Positions 46,602 through 55,846 of a stretch of 64,000 bases of DNA are shown piece after piece. Both the position numbers and the translations under genes were made by a program. Numbering within the stretch: the stretch's first letter is position 1; the number at the start of each line of letters is the position of its first letter. The notes below the pieces were generated by a model. That model saw only the letters and a list, made by a program, of their open reading frames with translations. It was not told the origin of the DNA and searched no databases. Origin of the DNA: Pseudomonadota bacterium (GTDB taxonomy: Bacteria > Pseudomonadota > Gammaproteobacteria > Xanthomonadales > Rhodanobacteraceae); NCBI GenBank assembly GCA_018240465.1, contig JAFEFS010000093.1, positions 99,470 to 163,469 on the forward strand. Direction: 5' to 3'.

Positions 46602-49061
46602 ATGACGACAGGCGTGAAGCGTCGGCCGATACCGCGTTGCGCGGGGCTGCTCTGCGTTGTCGCGATGGCGGCGTGCTCCACGATGCGGGACGAGTCGCGC
46701 GCGCCAGCCGTTGCGGGCGGGAATCCGCTCGCGAACGATGGCTACCGCGAATTCATCGTCGATGGCGAAATCTCCGCCGGCAGATATGAAACGATCGCCG
46801 ACGCGTTGCGCGCCGCAGCCGACGTGCGACGCAAGACGCCGTCGACGCCGATCCGCATCCGCATCGCGCCCGGAGACTACTATCTCGATGCGCCTCTGCT
46901 GATCGGCGCCGAGCTGTCGGGCACGGCGCGGGCGCCGACGGAGATCGTTGCCTTCGATCCCGCGAAACCGCCGCACCTGCGTGCGGGCCGGCTGCTTGAC
47001 GTGCACTGGAATCCCCGGCACGACGGCATCTGGCAGGCGCAGGTGCACGGTGCTGCGTTCGACCAGCTCTGGCTCAACGGCAAGGCGCAGGTGCGCGCGC
47101 GCTATCCGAACTACGATGCGAATGCGGGGGTGCTCGACGGCTACGCCGCCGATGCGTTGGCGCCGGAGCGCATCGCGCGCTGGCAGGACCCCGCGGGCGC
47201 GATCGTGCAGGCGCTGCACGAAAATCGCTGGGGCGGCATGCAGGTTCCGATTCTCGGCAAGAATGCGGACGGCACATTGAAGTTCGGCACCGCGGTCGGC
47301 AACAACCGACCTTCGCCGCCGCACGCGACCTATCGCTATGTCGAGAACGTGCTCGAAGAGCTCGACGCACCCGGCGAATGGTTCCACGACGCGCGCACGT
47401 CGACGCTGTACTTCATGCCGCCGCCGGGCGTCAGCCTGGACGCCGCCCACATCGACGTTGCCGGCGCCGCGCGCATCTTCGATCTTCAAGGCACGGCGCA
47501 AGCGCCATTGCATCATCTGCGCATTGCTGGGCTGGTGTTGCAGCATGCCGGCACATCATTCCTGCGCAACACCGAGCCACTGCTGCGCAGCGATTGGGTG
47601 ATCGCGCGCGAGGGTGCGGTGTTCATCGAGCATGCCGAAGACGTGCGCATCGAGGGCAACGAGATCGGCGATTCCGGAGGCAACGCGGTCTTCGTCAGCG
47701 GGCGCAATCGTCGCATCGCCGTGGTCGGAAATCACATCCACGACATGGGCGGAGGCGGAATCGATTTCGTCGGCCGCCCCGAGGCGGTGCGCTCGCCGAG
47801 TTTTCGCTACGAAGAATTCGTTGCCTTCGACCGGCTCGATTTCGCGCCCGGCCCGAAGACCGACGACTATCCATCGGACTCGGTCGCCGAGGACAACCTG
47901 ATCCATCGCATCGGCCGCATCGAGAAGCAGGTCGCCGGCGTCGACATCGACATGGCGATGAACATCCGTGTCACGCACAACAGCATCTACGACGTACCGC
48001 GCGCCGGCATCAACGTCGGCGGCGGCACTTGGGGCGGTCATCTCATCGAGTACAACGACGTATTCGACACCGTGCTCGAAACGGGCGACCACGGCGCATT
48101 CAACAGTTGGGGGCGCGACCGCTTCTGGCATCCGGACCGCAAGGTCATGGATGCGCTCAACGCGGCGCATCCGGATCTGTGGCAGCTCGACGTGCTCGCG
48201 CCGATCACGCTGCGCCACAACCGCTTCCGCTGCGACCACGGCTGGGACATCGACCTCGACGACGGCTCGTCGAACTATCGCATTTACGACAACGTATTGC
48301 TCAACGGCGGATTGAAGTTCCGCGAAGGCTTCAGCCGCGAGGCGTGGAACAACGTCCTCGTCAACAACAGCTTTCATCCGCACGTGTGGTTTGCCCGCTC
48401 GGGCGATGCGTTCGAACGCAACATCGTCATGGCGCCGTATCGGCCGATCCTGGTCGAACATTGGGACGCGCGCATCGACCGCAACCTGTTCCCCACGCGG
48501 CACGCACTGGACAGCGCGCGGGCAGCAGGGCTCGACGCGCACTCCGCGTACGGCGACCCGAAGTTTCTCGATCCCGCGCACGGTGACTACCGTGTGCGCG
48601 AAGGCAGTCCGGCACGGCCGCTCGGCTTCGAGAATTTTCCGATGGATGAATTCGGCGTCACTTCGGCGCAACTCAAGGCACAGGCACGCCGCCCCGGGTT
48701 TCCCGAACTTCTGGCGCTGGATACTGCCGCGACGGCACAGAAGACCCATTCGTTCCTTGGCGCGACGATGAAGAGCGTCGCCTCGCTCGGCGAGCAGTCG
48801 GCGGCAGGTCTCGCGCGTATCGCCGGCGTGCTCGTGCTAGCGGCGCCGGCGCAGAGCGCGGCCGCCAAGGCCGGTCTCGCGGCGGGCGACGTGATCGTCG
48901 AAGCATTGGCCGATGGCTACGGCAGTCCGGTCGAGCCGATCGACACCATCGCCGATCTGTTGCGACTGAGTACCGCACGTGCCTGGCGCGGCGAGGTGGA
49001 AGTCATCGTGATCCGCAATCAGCGGCGCGAGCCGCACGTGTTGCCGCTGGGAGCGCGCTGA
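46602..49061 (+). CDS. Lipoprotein right-handed beta-helix protein, GH141-like, with C-terminal PDZ-like domain
   Basis: The 819-residue protein has a lipobox (VAMAAC, Cys25) and a right-handed parallel beta-helix of about 600 residues. Its repeats include AVFIEHAEDVRIEGNEI, IAVVGNHIHDMGGGGIDFVG, IRVTHNSIYDVPRAGINVG and IEYNDVFDTVLETGDHGAF. The N-terminal part (RIRIAPGDYYLDAPLLIG) and general layout resemble GH141, whose known members include an alpha-L-fucosidase acting on plant rhamnogalacturonan II and xylanase. Residues 725-818 form a PDZ-like domain (AAKAGLAAGDVIVEAL). GGGAGAG precedes the ATG. Family placement is from memory and context; the PDZ fusion is unusual. Confidence 0.72.
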   Translation: MTTGVKRRPIPRCAGLLCVVAMAACSTMRDESRAPAVAGGNPLANDGYREFIVDGEISAGRYETIADALRAAADVRRKTPSTPIRIRIAPGDYYLDAPLLIGAELSGTARAPTEIVAFDPAKPPHLRAGRLLDVHWNPRHDGIWQAQVHGAAFDQLWLNGKAQVRARYPNYDANAGVLDGYAADALAPERIARWQDPAGAIVQALHENRWGGMQVPILGKNADGTLKFGTAVGNNRPSPPHATYRYVENVLEELDAPGEWFHDARTSTLYFMPPPGVSLDAAHIDVAGAARIFDLQGTAQAPLHHLRIAGLVLQHAGTSFLRNTEPLLRSDWVIAREGAVFIEHAEDVRIEGNEIGDSGGNAVFVSGRNRRIAVVGNHIHDMGGGGIDFVGRPEAVRSPSFRYEEFVAFDRLDFAPGPKTDDYPSDSVAEDNLIHRIGRIEKQVAGVDIDMAMNIRVTHNSIYDVPRAGINVGGGTWGGHLIEYNDVFDTVLETGDHGAFNSWGRDRFWHPDRKVMDALNAAHPDLWQLDVLAPITLRHNRFRCDHGWDIDLDDGSSNYRIYDNVLLNGGLKFREGFSREAWNNVLVNNSFHPHVWFARSGDAFERNIVMAPYRPILVEHWDARIDRNLFPTRHALDSARAAGLDAHSAYGDPKFLDPAHGDYRVREGSPARPLGFENFPMDEFGVTSAQLKAQARRPGFPELLALDTAATAQKTHSFLGATMKSVASLGEQSAAGLARIAGVLVLAAPAQSAAAKAGLAAGDVIVEALADGYGSPVEPIDTIADLLRLSTARAWRGEVEVIVIRNQRREPHVLPLGAR

Positions 49062-49076
49062 AGGCGCATCGCGCCT
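49062..49076 (+). terminator. Weak hairpin after the GH141-like gene
   Basis: AGGCGC (49062-49067) and GCGCCT (49071-49076) form a 6-base stem with a 3-base loop. The T-rich run ACTTTTCTTG lies ten bases downstream rather than adjacent, so termination would be weak. Confidence 0.3.
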
Positions 49077-49133
49077 GCGCACAAGACTTTTCTTGATCGG
49101 ATCCGGGTGGGTCCAGGGGGCAATCATGATCCG

Positions 49134-49173
49134 TTGACAAGTTTATATATAGTACTATATTCCATATATACAA
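49134..49173 (+). promoter_or_regulatory. Promoter and overlapping operator of the TonB receptor gene
   Basis: TTGACA (49134-49139) and TATATT (49156-49161) are separated by 16 bases, close to the sigma-70 consensus. A 14-base perfect palindrome, ATATAGTACTATAT (49147-49160), overlaps the -10 element, and TATATACAA (49165-49173) lies at the expected start point. The layout suggests repression of the receptor gene by a dimeric regulator, probably the IclR protein of the island. Confidence 0.6.
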
Positions 49174-49232
49174 CTACTAGATCACGCAACAACGTGACCT
49201 GGCATCGCCACAGAAAGTCCTGGGAGAACGAC

Positions 49233-52061
49233 ATGAAGAAAACGATGTTGGCGCAGTCGATACATGCCGTGCTGCATATCGCCGTTTGCGCGGTGATGAC
49301 GGTCGAAGCGGGCAGTGCGATCGCGGCGGTCGGATCCGAAGATCAGACGATAGCGGGAGACAAGCAGCCGCCGAATTCCGCGGCCGTGGCGCAGAACGCG
49401 GGCAAGCCGAACGGCAAGGCCGAGGAAATGTCCGTCGTCACCGTCACCGGTTATGCGGCGAGTCTGGAGCGCGCGATCCTGCTGAAGCAGAGCACCGACC
49501 AGGTGGTCGATGCGATTTCCGCCGAGGACGCCGGCAAGTTCCCGGACATCAATCTCGCCGAGTCCCTGCAGCGCGTCACCGGCGTGCAGATCAGCCGGCT
49601 CAGCGCTGACGGCAGCACCGCGAACGAAGGCAAGTACATCAGCGTGCGCGGCCTGCCGACCGAGTTCAACTACGTGAGCCTCAACGGCTCGAGCATTGCC
49701 AGCGCGAGCGACAGCCTGATCAACCAGACCGCGAGCCGCAATTTCGACTTCGGCGTGCTCGCACCCGACTTCATCTCCACGCTTGCCGTTTACAAGACGC
49801 CGAAAGCCGATCTGACCGAGGGTGGCGTGGCGGCGACGATCGACGTACAGACAATCACGCCGCTCGATCTCGGCAAGGAAGTGTTCAAGGCCTCGTTCGG
49901 CGCGCAGCAGTCGACTGGCCTTGGCAAGCAGACGCCGAACGTCTCGCTGCTCTACAGCAATGTGTTCGCCGACAACACTTTTGGCGTGACCGCGGGGTTC
50001 TCCTGGAACCGGCGCCAGTATCTCAACTCGACCTGGGGCTCGGCGCAGCTCGATCCGCAGACAATCAACGACAAGCCGTACTACGTGCTCGACAGCCTCG
50101 GCATTCTGCAGGAGAAGAACACTCTCGACACCAAGACCGGGTATGGCGCGCTGCAGTTCCGTCCCGATCCGGGCATCGATTTGACCCTGACCGGGTTGCA
50201 TGCGGAAACGCACAATTCACAGATCCAGTCCTCGTTCGACATCCGCCCGCAGTACGCCTCGGCCTACACCGATCTCGTCGCCGACGCGAACAATGTGCTG
50301 ACGACGCAGATCGGCCAGGGCATCTACTACGAAGACCAGACCTTCCATACCTGGAACACGAACAAGCTCGACGTGCTCGCGCTCAAGCTGCAATGGCGCC
50401 CGGGCAATTGGGAGATCGGCGGCGGTCTCGACTACAGCCGCTCGCGCACCGCCTCGCGCCAGTTCGGCATCGACACGCTCGAGGCCGGCGTGTTCGACGT
50501 CGGCCCGTCCTACAATGGTGGTTACCGCATCCTGCCGGGCGACCCGATCGCGAGCTTCGTGCTCGACCCGGCATTCAACGTCGCGAGCCCGGCGAACTAT
50601 TTCCTGAACTATGCCGGCGGCAACGTGCTGGCCCGCGCCGATACGATACGCGCAGCGCGTGCCGATGCGACGTATCGCTTCAGCAGCGGCGTCATCGAGG
50701 CGCTGAAGGTCGGCGTGCGCTACCAGCAGGAGACGAACTCGAACGCGAGTGCGTTCTATCAGGCGTTTGGCCAGCCCGGCACCTCGCCCGGCAGAATCAC
50801 GATGGAGCCGTTCGTGTCGCCCTGGCCGCTCGGCTCGATGCTCGGCGGCTACGATGGCGGCGCGTTCGTGCCGACGAATTTCCCGTTCATCGATCCGCAG
50901 CGCTTCCTCAATTACTACTACGGCGGAACGTTCGGCGGATTCCTGCACAATGCCGCGACGACCGTCAGCGCGGATCCGACCAATCAATACTCGATCAAGG
51001 AGAAGGTGACGGCCGCGTACGCGATGGCCGAATTCCGCTTCGACGCCGGCGTGCCTGTGCACGGCAACGCCGGTGTGCGTCTGGTGCGCACGCGGGAGAA
51101 CGTTCTCGACAATACCTACGATCCCAACGACGTCGTCCTGGTCAATCCGCCGCCGCCGCAGGGTTCGTCGCTGCCTTCGGTGATCTACCCGCCGTTTGCG
51201 CCGATGCATTTCAATCACGACTACAACGACGTGTTGCCGAGCCTCAACGCGACCGCGGACCTGCGCGACGACCTGTTCCTGCGCTTTGCCGTCGCCAAGA
51301 TGATGACCCGGCCCACGCTCGATGCAATGGTGCCGCGCTACTCCTTCAGCTACACCGGGCCCACGGAGTCCAACTCCTTCAGCTCCGGCAATCCGAATCT
51401 CGATCCGTTCAAGGCGACCCAGTACGATCTTTCGCTCGAGTGGTACTACGCGCCGGGTTCGATGCTGTCCGCGGCATACTTCTACAAGGACATCGCAAGC
51501 TTCATCCAGACCCGACACTCGGCCTGCACGATCCAGAACATTCCATTCGATTGCGCGCTGCCGGTCAACAGCACGGGCGGCCACGTCAAGGGCATCGAAG
51601 CAAACTACATCCAGTTGTTCAATTTCCTGCCGGGCGCTTGGTCCGGGCTCGGCGCGCAGGTCAACGCCACTTGGGCGTTGGGTCTGGCCGATGCGGACCC
51701 GATCGACAACATCCCTGCGCACACATTCCAGAACCTGTCCAAGTGGACGGCGAATGCGACCGTGTTCTGGGAGAAGTACGACTGGAGTCTGCGCCTCGCG
51801 TACAACTATCGCGGTCCGTATCTGGCCGATCCCAACGTGCGCGGCCAGGGCACGCGAGCCTTCGGCGACCAGTTCTCCACGCTCGATTTCCAGGCCAGCT
51901 ACGCGCTCAATCCGCACCTGACCCTGTTCCTCGAGGGGACGAACCTGCTTGCGCGCGAGCAAACGTTCTCGATGAAGACCGCGACCGGCACGACGCCGTA
52001 TCCGCAGACGTGGATCAGCGGAGATCGACGCATCGCGGTCGGCGCAAGGCTCAACTTCTAG
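49233..52061 (+). CDS. TonB-dependent receptor of the fucose island
   Basis: The 942-residue outer-membrane receptor has a signal peptide, a short spacer with a TonB-box-like VVTVTGYAASLERA, a plug domain (DAISAEDAGKFPDINLAESL, RVTGVQISR, YISVRGLPTEFNYV) and a 22-strand barrel ending in RIAVGARLNF with terminal Phe. The N-terminus is of the type typical for Xanthomonadales carbohydrate receptors. It likely imports fucosylated oligosaccharides. ATG 49233 has GGGAG upstream; the leader is about 65 bases from the predicted promoter. A hairpin follows the gene. Confidence 0.92.
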   Translation: MKKTMLAQSIHAVLHIAVCAVMTVEAGSAIAAVGSEDQTIAGDKQPPNSAAVAQNAGKPNGKAEEMSVVTVTGYAASLERAILLKQSTDQVVDAISAEDAGKFPDINLAESLQRVTGVQISRLSADGSTANEGKYISVRGLPTEFNYVSLNGSSIASASDSLINQTASRNFDFGVLAPDFISTLAVYKTPKADLTEGGVAATIDVQTITPLDLGKEVFKASFGAQQSTGLGKQTPNVSLLYSNVFADNTFGVTAGFSWNRRQYLNSTWGSAQLDPQTINDKPYYVLDSLGILQEKNTLDTKTGYGALQFRPDPGIDLTLTGLHAETHNSQIQSSFDIRPQYASAYTDLVADANNVLTTQIGQGIYYEDQTFHTWNTNKLDVLALKLQWRPGNWEIGGGLDYSRSRTASRQFGIDTLEAGVFDVGPSYNGGYRILPGDPIASFVLDPAFNVASPANYFLNYAGGNVLARADTIRAARADATYRFSSGVIEALKVGVRYQQETNSNASAFYQAFGQPGTSPGRITMEPFVSPWPLGSMLGGYDGGAFVPTNFPFIDPQRFLNYYYGGTFGGFLHNAATTVSADPTNQYSIKEKVTAAYAMAEFRFDAGVPVHGNAGVRLVRTRENVLDNTYDPNDVVLVNPPPPQGSSLPSVIYPPFAPMHFNHDYNDVLPSLNATADLRDDLFLRFAVAKMMTRPTLDAMVPRYSFSYTGPTESNSFSSGNPNLDPFKATQYDLSLEWYYAPGSMLSAAYFYKDIASFIQTRHSACTIQNIPFDCALPVNSTGGHVKGIEANYIQLFNFLPGAWSGLGAQVNATWALGLADADPIDNIPAHTFQNLSKWTANATVFWEKYDWSLRLAYNYRGPYLADPNVRGQGTRAFGDQFSTLDFQASYALNPHLTLFLEGTNLLAREQTFSMKTATGTTPYPQTWISGDRRIAVGARLNF

Positions 52062-52087
52062 GCACGGAACGTCACGTCAGGGAAACT

Positions 52088-52111
52088 CGCCTGCCGCATG
52101 TGCGGCAGGCG
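52088..52111 (+). terminator. Terminator-like hairpin after the TonB receptor gene
   Basis: CGCCTGCCGC (52088-52097) pairs perfectly with GCGGCAGGCG (52102-52111) around ATGT. Only a short T-containing run (TCTGTCGT) follows. It separates the receptor gene from the convergent mutarotase gene. Confidence 0.55.
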
Positions 52112-52203
52112 TCTGTCGTGCAAGGGCAACATCGCGCGCACGACAGACGCGCGAGACGAAGTTCTCCCGCCTCGGCCGATCCGCTCGTGATTTGATGGTT
52201 GCT

Positions 52204-52566
52204 TCAACCGCGGCGGTGCAAGGCCAGCGCGTCGCGCAGCGAAAAGATCTGCCGCATCGCCACCCATTTCTCGCCGGGCCGGGCGAACGGCAGCGCCTGC
52301 TGGAATTCCCACATCAACGCTTCCCACGCCTGCACGCGCGGATTCGCCGCGTCGCTCGCCGCCTTGCGTTCGGCGGAGTAGCCGTCGCCGACGTCGAGCA
52401 CGAGCACGAGGCGGTTGCCGGCGCGGAAGATTTCCAGGTCGCGCACGCCGGCCTCGCGCAGCGAATCGAGGATGTCGGGCCAGACGTTTTCCGGGTGATG
52501 CCAGCGCTCGTACGCGGCGATCAGTTCGGGATCGTCCTTGAGATCGAGCACGTAGTGGAGTCGCAT
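52204..52566 (-). CDS. L-fucose mutarotase-type protein (RhaM/DUF718 family)
   Basis: The 120-residue protein has the RhaM-family pattern: LHYVLDLKDDPELIAAYERWH, WPDILDSLREAGVRDLEIFR and WVAMRQIFSLRDA near the end. Members interconvert anomers of 6-deoxysugars. Placed directly behind fucP, it likely supplies the anomer preferred by the L-fucose dehydrogenase. Its start lies 5 bases after the fucP stop; no clear Shine-Dalgarno sequence is present, so translation may depend on coupling to fucP. Confidence 0.85.
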   Translation of the reverse strand: MRLHYVLDLKDDPELIAAYERWHHPENVWPDILDSLREAGVRDLEIFRAGNRLVLVLDVGDGYSAERKAASDAANPRVQAWEALMWEFQQALPFARPGEKWVAMRQIFSLRDALALHRRG

Positions 52567-52570
52567 GCGT

Positions 52571-53860
52571 TCAGGCCGCGGCCGTTTCGCGCGCGCGCAG
52601 TGCGTAGCCGAGGATCGCGGCGAAGCACAGCATCGGCACTAGGATCGAACGATGGATGCCGAACGCGTCGGATACCGCGCCCATCAACGCAGTCAGCACC
52701 GCGCCGCCGATGATCGCCATGACCAGGAACGACGAGGCGAGCTTGCGGTCGTCGTCGCCGAGCCCGCCCAGGCCGAGGCTGAAGATGGTCGGGAACATCA
52801 CCGACATGAAGAAGCTCGCGGCGACGAGCGCGTACACGCCGGACTGGCCGGGGTTGACGATCGCGTGGCCGGTCAGGGCGATATTGACCGCGGCGAACAA
52901 GGCAAGGATGCGCGCCGGCGCGAGCACGCGCATCGCAGCAGTGCCGGCGAAGCGGCCGAGCATGAACACGATCAGCGATGCGGTCAGGTAGTCGGCGGCG
53001 CTTTTCTCGGGCGTGCCCGGCACGGTGCCCTGGACATAGCGGATCAGATAGCTCCAGATGCCGACCTGCGCGCCGACATAGAAGAACTGGGCGGCCACGG
53101 CGAGAACGAAATTGGCGTTGTGGAAAAGCTTGCCGATGTGCGCGGCGCCGCCGGCGCGGTCGGACTGCTGCTCGGCCGTGGCTGGAAATCGGGTCAGCGC
53201 GATCAACACGGCCCAGACCACGACGATCAGGCCGATGACGAGATATGGCGTCTGCACCGCCGTCGATTCTGCCGTGTAATACGCCTGACGCGCGCCGTCC
53301 GTCATCGCAGCGAGTTCGGCCGGCGTGTGCTCGATGCCGGAAAAGATGAAATGCTGGCCGACGAGCACGCCGGTGATCGAACCGAGCGGATTGAACGACT
53401 GGGCGAGGTTTAGCCGTCGCGTCGCGCTCTCGGCCGGACCGAGCACGGTGACCAGCGGATTGGCCGAGGTTTCGAGAAAGGCGAGGCCGCTGGCGATGAC
53501 GAACAATGCAGCGAGGAACCAGCCGTAGGCATGCGACGCCGCGGCCGGGTAGAACAGGAACGCGCCCGCGGCGTAGAGCGCGAGGCCGATCAGCAGCGCG
53601 CCCTTGTAGCCGAAGCGGCGCATGCAGATGCCGGCGGGGATCGCGAGCAGGAAATAGCCGAGGTAGAACGCGCTCTGCACGAGCCCGGCCTGGAAATCGG
53701 ACAGCTCGAACGCCTTCTTGAACTGCTTGATCAAAATGTCGTTGAGATTGTTCGCCATGCCCCAGAGGAAGAACAGGCTGACGATCAGCGCAAAGGCGAC
53801 GAAGGCGGTACGCGCGACCTGCCCGCCGGTCGTCGTCGCGCCGTTGCTCGCGTAGTGCAT
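52571..53860 (-). CDS. fucP: L-fucose:H+ symporter FucP
   Basis: The 429-residue major facilitator protein carries the FucP signatures LFFLWGMANNLNDILIKQF with Asp41 and SGLAFLETSANP with Glu130, which correspond to Asp46 and Glu135 of E. coli FucP needed for proton coupling. Twelve helices are predicted. It brings L-fucose across the inner membrane. GGGAGGAT is placed 5 bases before the ATG. It shares a transcript with the mutarotase gene and is divergent from the IclR regulator gene. Confidence 0.94.
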   Translation of the reverse strand: MHYASNGATTTGGQVARTAFVAFALIVSLFFLWGMANNLNDILIKQFKKAFELSDFQAGLVQSAFYLGYFLLAIPAGICMRRFGYKGALLIGLALYAAGAFLFYPAAASHAYGWFLAALFVIASGLAFLETSANPLVTVLGPAESATRRLNLAQSFNPLGSITGVLVGQHFIFSGIEHTPAELAAMTDGARQAYYTAESTAVQTPYLVIGLIVVVWAVLIALTRFPATAEQQSDRAGGAAHIGKLFHNANFVLAVAAQFFYVGAQVGIWSYLIRYVQGTVPGTPEKSAADYLTASLIVFMLGRFAGTAAMRVLAPARILALFAAVNIALTGHAIVNPGQSGVYALVAASFFMSVMFPTIFSLGLGGLGDDDRKLASSFLVMAIIGGAVLTALMGAVSDAFGIHRSILVPMLCFAAILGYALRARETAAA

Positions 53861-53983
53861 CGCTATCCTCCCGGTGTGCGTGGAATTGTGTTCTGCTGGC
53901 GCACGGATAGAATCTTTTGCCAGTTTAGCAGCGATATTTCTGTCGTTGCAAATATAAAACGTAGTTTCTAAACTTTCATCCGG

Positions 53984-54003
53984 CCGCGCGGCGTGTCGCG
54001 CGG
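53984..54003 (+). repeat. Stem-loop in the leader of the IclR gene
   Basis: CCGCGCG (53984-53990) pairs with CGCGCGG (53997-54003) around a 6-base loop, ten bases before the AAGGA binding site of the regulator gene. It could affect translation, or be only a GC-rich palindrome. Confidence 0.35.
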
Positions 54004-54024
54004 CAGCGGCACAAGGAACTCGCA

Positions 54025-54777
54025 GTGACGAAAACGACCAAATACCGCGCCCCGGCTCTGGACAAGGGGCTGGACATCCTCGAGCTGCTCGCGCGCACGC
54101 CCGGGTCGCTCAACCTCACCGAAGTCGCGCAGGGCATCGGTTATTCCAAGAGCGAGATCTTCCGCATGCTGCAGGTGCTCGAAGCACGCGGCTACCTCGC
54201 GCGCGAGGATAACGACGGCGCCTATGCGCTGACCAACCGCCTGTTCCTGCTTGGCATGGAGCGGCCGCCGATCAAGGGGCTCACCGAGGCGGCGTCGCCG
54301 GTGATGCATCGTCTCGCCGAACAGGTCAAGCAGCCTTGTCATCTTGTCGTCGCCTCGCAGGATCAGATCGTCGTCATCGCGCGCGTGGACGCACCGAGCG
54401 ACATCGGCTTCGTCGTGCGCGTCGGCCACCGCCGCCCGCTCGCGCACGCAACTTCCGGCGTGGTGTTGTTCGCGTTCCAGGGCGAGGAAACGCGGGAACG
54501 CTGGCTGGCGTTGATGGAAGCGGGCGAGGAGCGTTTCAAGCGCAAGCAGTTTCTCGCCACGGCGACGCAGGTGCGCGAGCAGGGCTATGCCGCCCTGCCG
54601 AGCGAAGCGGTCGACGCGGTGACCGATCTTTCCGCGCCGATCCTGCAAAACGGACACGCCGTCGGCACGCTGACCATCCCCTTCGTCGAACGCCACCCGG
54701 TCACGGTGCCGGTCAAGCAGGCGATCCAGCATCTGCGCGATGCGGTGAAGGACATTTCGGCCGCCTTGTTGCACTGA
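54025..54777 (+). CDS. IclR-family transcriptional regulator of the fucose island
   Basis: The 250-residue protein has an N-terminal winged helix (ALDKGLDILELLARTPGSLN, then VAQGIGYSKSEIFRMLQVLE) and a C-terminal effector domain (QIVVIARVDAPSDIGF, LAHATSGVVLFAF, PILQNGHAVGTLTIPF). IclR proteins usually bind a pathway intermediate; here a fucose-derived acid is likely. GTG 54025 has AAGGA 8 bases upstream. It is divergent from fucP with an AT-rich 164-base gap, and candidate operators with TATATAC are found at 40219, 42144 and 49165. Confidence 0.88.
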   Translation: MTKTTKYRAPALDKGLDILELLARTPGSLNLTEVAQGIGYSKSEIFRMLQVLEARGYLAREDNDGAYALTNRLFLLGMERPPIKGLTEAASPVMHRLAEQVKQPCHLVVASQDQIVVIARVDAPSDIGFVVRVGHRRPLAHATSGVVLFAFQGEETRERWLALMEAGEERFKRKQFLATATQVREQGYAALPSEAVDAVTDLSAPILQNGHAVGTLTIPFVERHPVTVPVKQAIQHLRDAVKDISAALLH

Positions 54778-54949
54778 TCACTCGTCGCCGGGTGCGCCGC
54801 ACGACACGGTGCTCGGCGATGATCGTGCGCCGCTCGTCGGCGGATGGCGCGGCCCGACCTGCAAATCCCGCCATTCATCGGTTCGGCTCTTCCGCTCGTT
54901 TGCCCATGCGGCGAGATTGCCCCCCGGTCCAATCCCGGGAGGGCATGCC

Positions 54950-55837
54950 TTGAACAGTTCCGTCGTCGACGCACACGCCGCCGCGCATCCTCATGCCACG
55001 ACGTTCTCGTCCGCGCATCCGCCGCGCACGGCGACGCAGGCCCCGGGGCGATTCGGCGCCGCGGCGCTGCGTGCGGCCGCCGTGCTTTGGTTCGCAGTCA
55101 CTGCGGCGGGACAATTGATCTTTGCCGGCTACATCGCCGGCTTCTACGGCCGTGTCACGCTGGCGGGACGGCCCGAGCTTTGGAACAAAGTGATGCCGCA
55201 CGGCTATGTGAGCGGCGATACCTTCTTCAACCTCGTGCTCGGCGTGCATTTGATCTTCGCCTTCGTGATCACCTTGGGAGGGTTGCTGCAATTGGTCCCG
55301 GCAATCCGCCGCCGCGTGCCGGCCCTGCATCGCTGGACCGGTCGCGCCTATCTCGTCGCCGCGGCAATCATGGCGGCGGGCGGCCTGCTGATGATCTGGT
55401 TCCGCGGTGGCGCGCCGGGCGACTTTGCCGGCAACGTCATCATCAGTTTCAATGCGCTGCTGATTCTGGCCTGCGCCGCGGCCGCCTGGCGCCATGCGCG
55501 CTCGCGGCGGGTTGATTTTCATCGACGCTGGGCGTTGCGTCTCTTCGTCGCCGTCAGCGGCGTCTGGTTCTTTCGCGTTGGCCTGATGTTCTGGATAGCG
55601 GTCAATCGCGGGCCGGTGGGATTCGATCCCGAAACGTTCACGGGCCCCGCACTCATCGTCCTCGGCCTGGCCGCGTATCTCCTTCCGCAAGGCATGGTCG
55701 GGCTGTATTTCCTCGCGCAGCAAGGCCGGAACGCGCGCGCGAAAATCGCCATGGCCGGAGGTTTGACGTTCCTCAGCTTGACGATGGCCGTCGGCGTGGT
55801 CGCCGCCGCTGCGATCATGTGGTTGCCGCGCATGTGA
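54950..55837 (+). CDS. DUF2306 membrane protein
   Basis: The 295-residue protein has about seven membrane helices. Family marks are FGVHLIFAF-type segments (here VLGVHLIFAFVITLGG), LVPAIRRRVPALHRWTGRAYL and VDFHRRWALRLFVAVSGVW, with conserved His and Arg between helices. No function is known. The start is likely TTG 54950, preceded by GGGAGGG; an upstream frame exists with an unlikely sequence. It is the first gene of a four-gene run ending in a two-component system. Confidence 0.78.
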   Translation: MNSSVVDAHAAAHPHATTFSSAHPPRTATQAPGRFGAAALRAAAVLWFAVTAAGQLIFAGYIAGFYGRVTLAGRPELWNKVMPHGYVSGDTFFNLVLGVHLIFAFVITLGGLLQLVPAIRRRVPALHRWTGRAYLVAAAIMAAGGLLMIWFRGGAPGDFAGNVIISFNALLILACAAAAWRHARSRRVDFHRRWALRLFVAVSGVWFFRVGLMFWIAVNRGPVGFDPETFTGPALIVLGLAAYLLPQGMVGLYFLAQQGRNARAKIAMAGGLTFLSLTMAVGVVAAAAIMWLPRM

Positions 55838-55846
55838 GGATGCCCA

